Of a stretch of DNA of 64,000 nt, positions 59,292 to 64,000 are shown one piece after another. Origin of the DNA: Rubritalea squalenifaciens DSM 18772 (GTDB taxonomy: Bacteria > Verrucomicrobiota > Verrucomicrobiia > Verrucomicrobiales > Akkermansiaceae); NCBI RefSeq assembly GCF_900141815.1, contig NZ_FQYR01000005.1, forward strand, positions 124,001-188,000, in the 5' to 3' direction. The translations under genes and the position numbers were made by a program. Positions within the stretch are counted from its first letter, which is position 1. Each line of letters opens with the position of its first letter. The notes under the pieces were generated by a model, which worked only from the letters and a program-made list of their open reading frames with translations, was not told the origin of the DNA and made no database searches.

Positions 59292-60581
59292 TTATTCTGC
59301 GGCAAATTCTTCCAAACGACCGGCAATCTTTGCTGGCACGATGGCCGTGGTCAGTACGTCATTGCCCTCATAATCAGTCGAGATGACTTTGCACTCGTTA
59401 TGAAGCAGGGCTACGAGATCACCGCGGTATTGTGGAATGCGGTAGGTGCGGCGGCGTACGCGATCACCCAGCATTTCAGAGCACTTTTGCTGCAGTTCTT
59501 CAATGCCTGTGCCAACTCTGGCTGACAGGAGGATGGTGTTCGGGAAGCGGTCTTGCAGACTGGCTAGAACGGACTGGTCCTCTATTTTATCGATTTTGTT
59601 CAGGACTGTGATCGAGGGTTTGTCCTCGGCACCCAATTCGCTTAGTACTTTGACCGTGGTATTATAAAACTCTATGGCTCTCGGGTCTGAAGCGTCCAGT
59701 ACGTGGATCAAGAAATCAGCGAGAACCGCTTCTTCGAGAGTTGCCTTGAAGGCCTCCACCAAACGGTGGGGGAGATTTCTGACGAAACCTACGGTGTCTG
59801 TCAAAAGCAGGGTCTGGCCATCAGGAAGTTCGATGGAGCGCGTTGTTGTGTCCAGAGTGGCAAAGAGCATGTCTTTCGCCATGATGTCGGCCCCTGAGAG
59901 AATGTTCAGCAGAGTGGATTTACCTGCGTTTGTGTAGCCAACGATAGCTGCTTGCGGGGTTTCGTTCTTCTCGCGGTCTTTACGTCTAGTGGCACGCTGG
60001 CTGCGTACGGCCTCCAGTTCACGCTTTGTCCGGTCGATACGCTTGCGGGCTAGTCGGCGGTCAACTTCGATCTGCTGTTCACCCATACCACGAGCAGCGC
60101 CACCACCGCCAGAGCCACCGCCACCTTCACGGTCGAGGTGTCCCCACATCCTGGCCATACGTGGCAAGGCATACTGCATGCGGGCAAGGTCTACCTGGAG
60201 GCGGGCTTCTTTGGTCTGAGCTCGCTGAGCAAAAATATCCAAGATGACTTCCTCTCGGTCGATTACGCAGATTCCAGCGAGTTCTTCCCACTCTCGTTGC
60301 TGTGAGGGTGCAAGCTGATTGTCAAACACAATGCAGTCGCATTCGTGGGCGCGTGCATACTCCACAACTTCAGCAGCTTTGCCGGTACCACAGAGGTATT
60401 TCTTATGCATCGAGCGGGAATGGGCGAGCATGAGATCGGCAATGCCAATCCCCAAGGTGGTGACCAACTCCTCAAGCTCGTTGAGTAGACTGATATCTTC
60501 CTCTTCTTCGCGACGGTTGAATGACATGCGCACGAGGAGTGCGCGCTCTACCATTTGTGGTTTTTCCCGGACTTCGAACAT
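59292..60581 (-). CDS. hflX: GTPase HflX
   Basis: 429 residues. HflX splits stalled 70S ribosomes under stress. The N-terminal ND1 domain includes YLCGTGKAAEVVEYARAHECDCIVFDNQLAPSQQREWE. The glycine-rich linker GGGGSGGGGAARGMGEQQIEVDRRLARKRIDRTKRELE is diagnostic. The G domain carries GYTNAGKSTLLN (G1), DTTTR, DTVGF (G3) and NKID (G4). Length normal. Neighbouring DUF6868-like gene ends 47 bp downstream. Confidence 0.96.
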   Translation of the reverse strand: MFEVREKPQMVERALLVRMSFNRREEEEDISLLNELEELVTTLGIGIADLMLAHSRSMHKKYLCGTGKAAEVVEYARAHECDCIVFDNQLAPSQQREWEELAGICVIDREEVILDIFAQRAQTKEARLQVDLARMQYALPRMARMWGHLDREGGGGSGGGGAARGMGEQQIEVDRRLARKRIDRTKRELEAVRSQRATRRKDREKNETPQAAIVGYTNAGKSTLLNILSGADIMAKDMLFATLDTTTRSIELPDGQTLLLTDTVGFVRNLPHRLVEAFKATLEEAVLADFLIHVLDASDPRAIEFYNTTVKVLSELGAEDKPSITVLNKIDKIEDQSVLASLQDRFPNTILLSARVGTGIEELQQKCSEMLGDRVRRRTYRIPQYRGDLVALLHNECKVISTDYEGNDVLTTAIVPAKIAGRLEEFAAE

Positions 60582-60658
60582 CTGCTGCGTATTGAAGCGC
60601 AGACCTCTTACGTTGACGAATCTTTTTCAAGACTATTGTTCGCCTTGCTTCCGAGTGG

Positions 60659-60693
60659 AAAAAGAGGTGGGGCCCGTCAACTCGACGGACCCC
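60659..60693 (-). terminator. Terminator of the outer-membrane barrel gene
   Basis: GGGGCCCGTC / GACGGACCCC arms (60669-60678 and 60684-60693, one mismatch) followed on the minus strand by ACCTCTTTTT. A smaller palindrome TGGGAGTTTTAACTCCCA spans the stop codon at 60718. Confidence 0.8.
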
Positions 60694-60717
60694 TGTTATT
60701 ATGCGTGTGAATGGGAG

Positions 60718-61638
60718 TTAAAACTCCCAGACAATGTCTAAAGTGAAGCGGTCTCTCATCAAGTTATCCTCCTCATCGGTGAGGGGGATTTCATAGGCTG
60801 CGCCGATGTTGACGGAGTCGCTGATGATATAGCGTGCGCCCAAGGCGAGAGTGACGATGTCTTCGTTCACTTTGGCATTGCTTGAGCCGAGGTTGATGAG
60901 ATCTCCACCTTCAAAGTCGGTCACAGAGATCGGGGTTTCGGTGCCATCCCCTTCCTCAAAGGTGTGGAACCAGTTGATCTCCGCCAAAGGAATGAATTTT
61001 TCAGTAAGGCGATAGCTGACGTGTGCAGAGGCAAAGCCTGTGAGTGATTCAGCGTCACTGTCGAAAGGGACGTGTGTCCCGATTGAGCCAGAGAACTGCC
61101 AGTTGTCATGTAACTTGAGGCCGTTGACGATCAGGTTTACTGCTCCATCTCCATAGCCTTGGAATACGTCCCGGTTACCAGTGGGTACCTCTACCACGGC
61201 GGTGCCGCTCATCGCAAACTGGTTCACAGTATCATAGATGAACGCATACTTTACGCCTGCTGCGAGGTTGGCAAAGCCTTCTTGGTCCTCGAGAGTCTTG
61301 TCAGGATTAAAATCGATATAACCGTCTTTTGTTGCGACGATGGAGAAACGCTCGTTGAAGGCGTACTCCAACTGGACGGCCAGAAGGTTGAGGTCTCCAC
61401 CGAGTTCGACATCGCCTCCAGCAAGACTGATCTCGTTAGGTAGACGATGGTGCATGAACATGGCATGGATGTTCGTGCGGGGGAGTGCCAAGTCTGCCAG
61501 TGTCGGGTTGGAGATCGGATTGATTGCCTTTGCGAATGGATTGGTAGGCTCCTGCTGCGTTTCCATGACAGGTTCCCCTGCGATGGCGAGAACTGCGGTG
61601 AGCGGGAGGAGTGCTGTAGTTGCAAGTTGTGACTTCAT
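60718..61638 (-). CDS. Outer-membrane beta-barrel protein (transporter-like)
   Basis: 306 residues with a signal peptide (ATTALLPLTAVLAIAG). The body alternates polar and hydrophobic residues as in transmembrane strands (LNLLAVQLEYAFNERFSIVATKDGYIDF, IVTLALGARYIISDSVNIGAAYEIPL) and ends RFTLDIVWEF with the terminal Phe needed for BAM-dependent insertion. It resembles the meta-pathway phenol-degradation-like barrels. Likely a porin or structural barrel. Confidence 0.82.
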   Translation of the reverse strand: MKSQLATTALLPLTAVLAIAGEPVMETQQEPTNPFAKAINPISNPTLADLALPRTNIHAMFMHHRLPNEISLAGGDVELGGDLNLLAVQLEYAFNERFSIVATKDGYIDFNPDKTLEDQEGFANLAAGVKYAFIYDTVNQFAMSGTAVVEVPTGNRDVFQGYGDGAVNLIVNGLKLHDNWQFSGSIGTHVPFDSDAESLTGFASAHVSYRLTEKFIPLAEINWFHTFEEGDGTETPISVTDFEGGDLINLGSSNAKVNEDIVTLALGARYIISDSVNIGAAYEIPLTDEEDNLMRDRFTLDIVWEF

Positions 61639-61918
61639 AATTCTGTCTGTTGCTGGTGAAGGGGTTCATTTCTTCACCTGATGAGGCCAATCTAGCAGTA
61701 GCTGGAGTGTTCTACTTCGCACGCTTAGGACAAAAGTTATGCATATTTTGATCTGATAAGATAGGGGCTAGATGTGTATTATTATAAGTTCGATGTGTGT
61801 ATAGGTGTAGTGTTACTCATTAATAGTTATTTATTTGTTGTGTGGTTGTGGCTATTTTGCTATGTTGATAGATAGCACAATGTCCGTTTTTTGTGCTCTA
61901 ACTATTGAAAGCCTCAAA

Positions 61919-62635
61919 ATGCAAACTAAGAAAATTATACCCTTGATTACGCTGTGTGCAGGCACGTTAAATGCTGCAACAGTTGCCGTTACTGAAGATG
62001 GTTGGATTGATAATAATGATAATGCTGTGAAAGACGGTGGCACTGGTGTTAGGCTAAATATAGCTACGCCAAACACATCAAACATTCAGCAGTATACTCG
62101 TGTAGCATATTTCGGCTTTGATGTATCAAGCATCAATCTAGCTACCGTGACATCGGCGACGTTCAGAGTGACTGGTGCTCCTGATATATCGGGGTCGTAC
62201 AATGGTCAGAATGTCATAAGGTTTTATCTCGTTGATAATAACATAAATGATCTATTTGATGAAACGACGTTGACTGATACCAACGCGCCCGGTCACAGCC
62301 TAGGTGATCGCTTGTCAGAGCAGCGTACAGCAGGTGTAATTATCGGTGATGTGGCCGTCGGTGATCCTGCGTCTAACCAAGCTTTTGAAGTAAACTTTTC
62401 AGCTTCGGCCATTGCTGATTTGGCAAATGATTCAAATAGCTTTCTAACGATTGTAGCTGAGTACAGAGGTCAGAATAACACCGGATATAATCCTCCGAAT
62501 ATTACAGGATTAGGATTTGTCTCAAAAGAAGGAGGAACTGGTTCTGCAACGCTGGAACTCATACCTGAACCATCAACTTCCGTGATGGGATCATTAACAG
62601 CTCTGGGTTTTCTTCTAAGGCGTAAGAGAAAATAG
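61919..62635 (+). CDS. PEP-CTERM protein with DNRLRE-like body
   Basis: 238 residues from the ATG at 61919; an in-frame ATG at 61835 gives no signal peptide at the N-terminus. The body (VAVTEDGWIDNNDNAVKDGGTGVRLNIATPN...RVAYFGFDVSSI...ATFRVTG) resembles the DNRLRE-type beta sandwich found in secreted proteins of this phylum. The C-terminal tag IPEPSTSVMGSLTALGFLLRRKRK is a PEP-CTERM signal. Exported and probably retained in the matrix. It is AT-richer than most genes here. Confidence 0.87.
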   Translation: MQTKKIIPLITLCAGTLNAATVAVTEDGWIDNNDNAVKDGGTGVRLNIATPNTSNIQQYTRVAYFGFDVSSINLATVTSATFRVTGAPDISGSYNGQNVIRFYLVDNNINDLFDETTLTDTNAPGHSLGDRLSEQRTAGVIIGDVAVGDPASNQAFEVNFSASAIADLANDSNSFLTIVAEYRGQNNTGYNPPNITGLGFVSKEGGTGSATLELIPEPSTSVMGSLTALGFLLRRKRK

Positions 62636-62680
62636 CCTCGTCATAGTTCATTCGCTCATCAATAGTATGATGTCGGAAGA

Positions 62681-64000
62681 ATGAATGATCAGAAATTTTT
62701 AGAACAAACAGTTAACATGGCACGGGCAGGTGAATATGCTCGTGCCATTCCTCGTTTCGAGAGGCTGATTAAATCGTACCCAGACAATGTGCCACTTCGC
62801 TTGTTGTGGGCAAAGTCGTTGGTGCTAAATTTTCAATTTGATGAAGCTGAGTTAGTGTTAGAGCATATTCTTGAGGGGACGTCTAGAGATGCTTCTGTGA
62901 TGATTGAAGTGGCAAAGTGTCGAGAGCAGGTAGATCAGTATGAGGCTGCGCTCAATATCTGGCGAGAAATTGCAGAAGGTGGTAGTTCTTATTCTCAGAA
63001 AGCATGGGTTGAAGTTTCTCGGTTGAGTGAGAGGTTGAATAGGGTGGAGGAGGCTCAGGAGGCTATCTTTAAGGCAGAAGTTTCGGGAGTGAGTAGTCCG
63101 CAGTATATATATGTGCGCTCACTGATTAATGAGAGATTGGGCAATTATGACGAAGCAATTGAAGGCTATCTTAAAATAGCGCAAAAAGCGCAGAGTCTGG
63201 AGATGCGTCAGTCTGCGTTGTGCCGGTTAGGCAAAATACATGAAGCAAGAGAAGATGTGGATAGGGCTGTGAAAGTTGTTCTTGAAGCAAAGTCTCTAGG
63301 CTGTCTTGAGGCGGTGAAAATGCGCAAAACGAGTCCAGTCTATGGTCCTGAAAAGTTCAGTGCGTGTGTATCCAACCCGAGTGGGGGCAGAGAGGATCAC
63401 ATTATGATGCTAGGCTTCCCTCGTTCTGGAACTACTTTGGTATCCAGGAGGCTTGCTTCACATTGTCAAATTCAGCTAATGGACGAATCACTGGTGGCAA
63501 GTCATGTTTTGAACAAGTATAATGCTCACAGAGGAAAGATAAGCGCCATTAAGTCGAAGGAGGCTTCATCAGAATATTGGAGCTGTGTGAGAAGGCTCAT
63601 GCGAGATACTTGCGATGACGTTATTCTAGTCGACAAGAACCCTGCTTTATCACTTTGGGTGCCATGGTTTACCTCAGTATTCCCCAAGGCAAAAACACTA
63701 TGGGTGGATCGTGATCCTCGGGATATTTTCGTAAGTTGCTTTTTTACTTATTTCCCGCTGAATGGTCTGACCAGCTATTTCTGGAATGCAGATTCTCTTG
63801 TTGATGTAATTGAGAAGGCCTGGAGGCATCGCAAGTATCTCAAGGACAATTGCGATCCGCATCTCGTTAAATTCATTTCATACGAGGCATTACTGGAAAA
63901 TGATGGAAAGCTAGGCGCAGATATTTGGAAGTTTTTGGGCCTTGAATGCCCAGTGGAAGACACCAGAGAGAAAGCGGGCAAATTAATCAACTCACCTACA
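62681..64000 (+). CDS. TPR-sulfotransferase fusion (partial, 3' end outside window)
   Basis: Reading from the ATG at 62681 gives 440 codons open to the window edge. Residues about 5-215 are helical repeats with TPR spacing (ARAGEYARAIPRFERLIKSYPDN...). A sulfotransferase domain then begins: the 5'-phosphosulfate-binding loop MMLGFPRSGTTLVSRRLA near residue 244 and the 3'-phosphate-binding segment WVDRDPRDIFVSCFFTYF near 340, both PAPS contacts. TPR plus sulfotransferase fusions are common in marine bacteria. The acceptor is unknown. It is 45 bp after the PEP-CTERM gene. Confidence 0.88.
   Translation, partial: MNDQKFLEQTVNMARAGEYARAIPRFERLIKSYPDNVPLRLLWAKSLVLNFQFDEAELVLEHILEGTSRDASVMIEVAKCREQVDQYEAALNIWREIAEGGSSYSQKAWVEVSRLSERLNRVEEAQEAIFKAEVSGVSSPQYIYVRSLINERLGNYDEAIEGYLKIAQKAQSLEMRQSALCRLGKIHEAREDVDRAVKVVLEAKSLGCLEAVKMRKTSPVYGPEKFSACVSNPSGGREDHIMMLGFPRSGTTLVSRRLASHCQIQLMDESLVASHVLNKYNAHRGKISAIKSKEASSEYWSCVRRLMRDTCDDVILVDKNPALSLWVPWFTSVFPKAKTLWVDRDPRDIFVSCFFTYFPLNGLTSYFWNADSLVDVIEKAWRHRKYLKDNCDPHLVKFISYEALLENDGKLGADIWKFLGLECPVEDTREKAGKLINSPT

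Overview
The window looks like chromosomal DNA of a marine-type member of the Verrucomicrobiota (Verrucomicrobiae). This is inferred from gene content, not from a marker gene: PEP-CTERM proteins, secreted DUF1080 proteins, a PVC-type haem-binding CxxCH protein with HEAT repeats, a formylglycine sulfatase, a run of verrucomicrobial-style prepilin genes, and many lipoproteins. No rRNA, tRNA, CRISPR array, insertion sequence or prophage was recognised. Nearly all of it is ordinary, densely coded chromosome with short intergenic gaps and many clear rho-independent hairpins.

Layout. 1-2.6 kb: 3' part of dprA (cut by the window edge), a DUF1080 protein, and hisI behind an unknown gene. 2.7-5.9 kb: a His/Tyr/Ser/Arg-rich lipoprotein and three evenly spaced prepilin-like genes. 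5.9-14.1 kb: a coiled-coil secreted protein, a threonylcarbamoyl-AMP synthase followed by an enlarged MurJ, a GNAT enzyme, an Asp/Glu racemase and a SWIM-SNF2 helicase. 14.3-25.5 kb: sulfatase, small lipoproteins, an NlpC/P60 plus lysozyme-like pair, hisF, small stress-type genes (DUF1328, MgtC, glutathione peroxidase), a TIM-barrel/epimerase pair and hsp20. 25.7-27.3 kb: an AT-richer island holding what looks like an orphan polymorphic-toxin C-terminus and its immunity gene. 27.3-40 kb: housekeeping genes (carboxynorspermidine dehydrogenase, TPR protein, dGTPase, L,D-transpeptidase, MidA-like methyltransferase, acyl-activating enzyme, ribH-nusB with an unusually large NusB, DUF374 acyltransferase, asnS).

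40-43 kb: sppA followed by a thioredoxin-like lipoprotein gene whose frame is interrupted by one TGA in the position of a redox cysteine (VPG-U-AGC). A hairpin with an AGGU apical loop begins 18 nt after the TGA, as expected for a bacterial SECIS element, so I annotate the two open stretches as one selenoprotein gene. 43-56 kb: an FMN-dependent alpha-hydroxyacid oxidase, a family-8-like glycosaminoglycan lyase lipoprotein, and a seven-gene operon (PEP-hydrolase-family TIM barrel, Tm-1-like/UPF0261, two Dabb proteins, FG-GAP protein, DUF1080 protein, PVC haem protein) divergent from an AraC regulator and closed by a strong terminator. 56-64 kb: two PEP-CTERM proteins, a zinc-ribbon membrane protein, a second L,D-transpeptidase, hflX, an outer-membrane barrel and a TPR-sulfotransferase cut by the right edge.

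Most noteworthy are the UGA/SECIS gene, the orphan toxin-immunity pair, the AraC-controlled operon that carries both halves of a Tm-1-like protein as separate genes, and large insertions in two highly conserved housekeeping proteins (MurJ, NusB).
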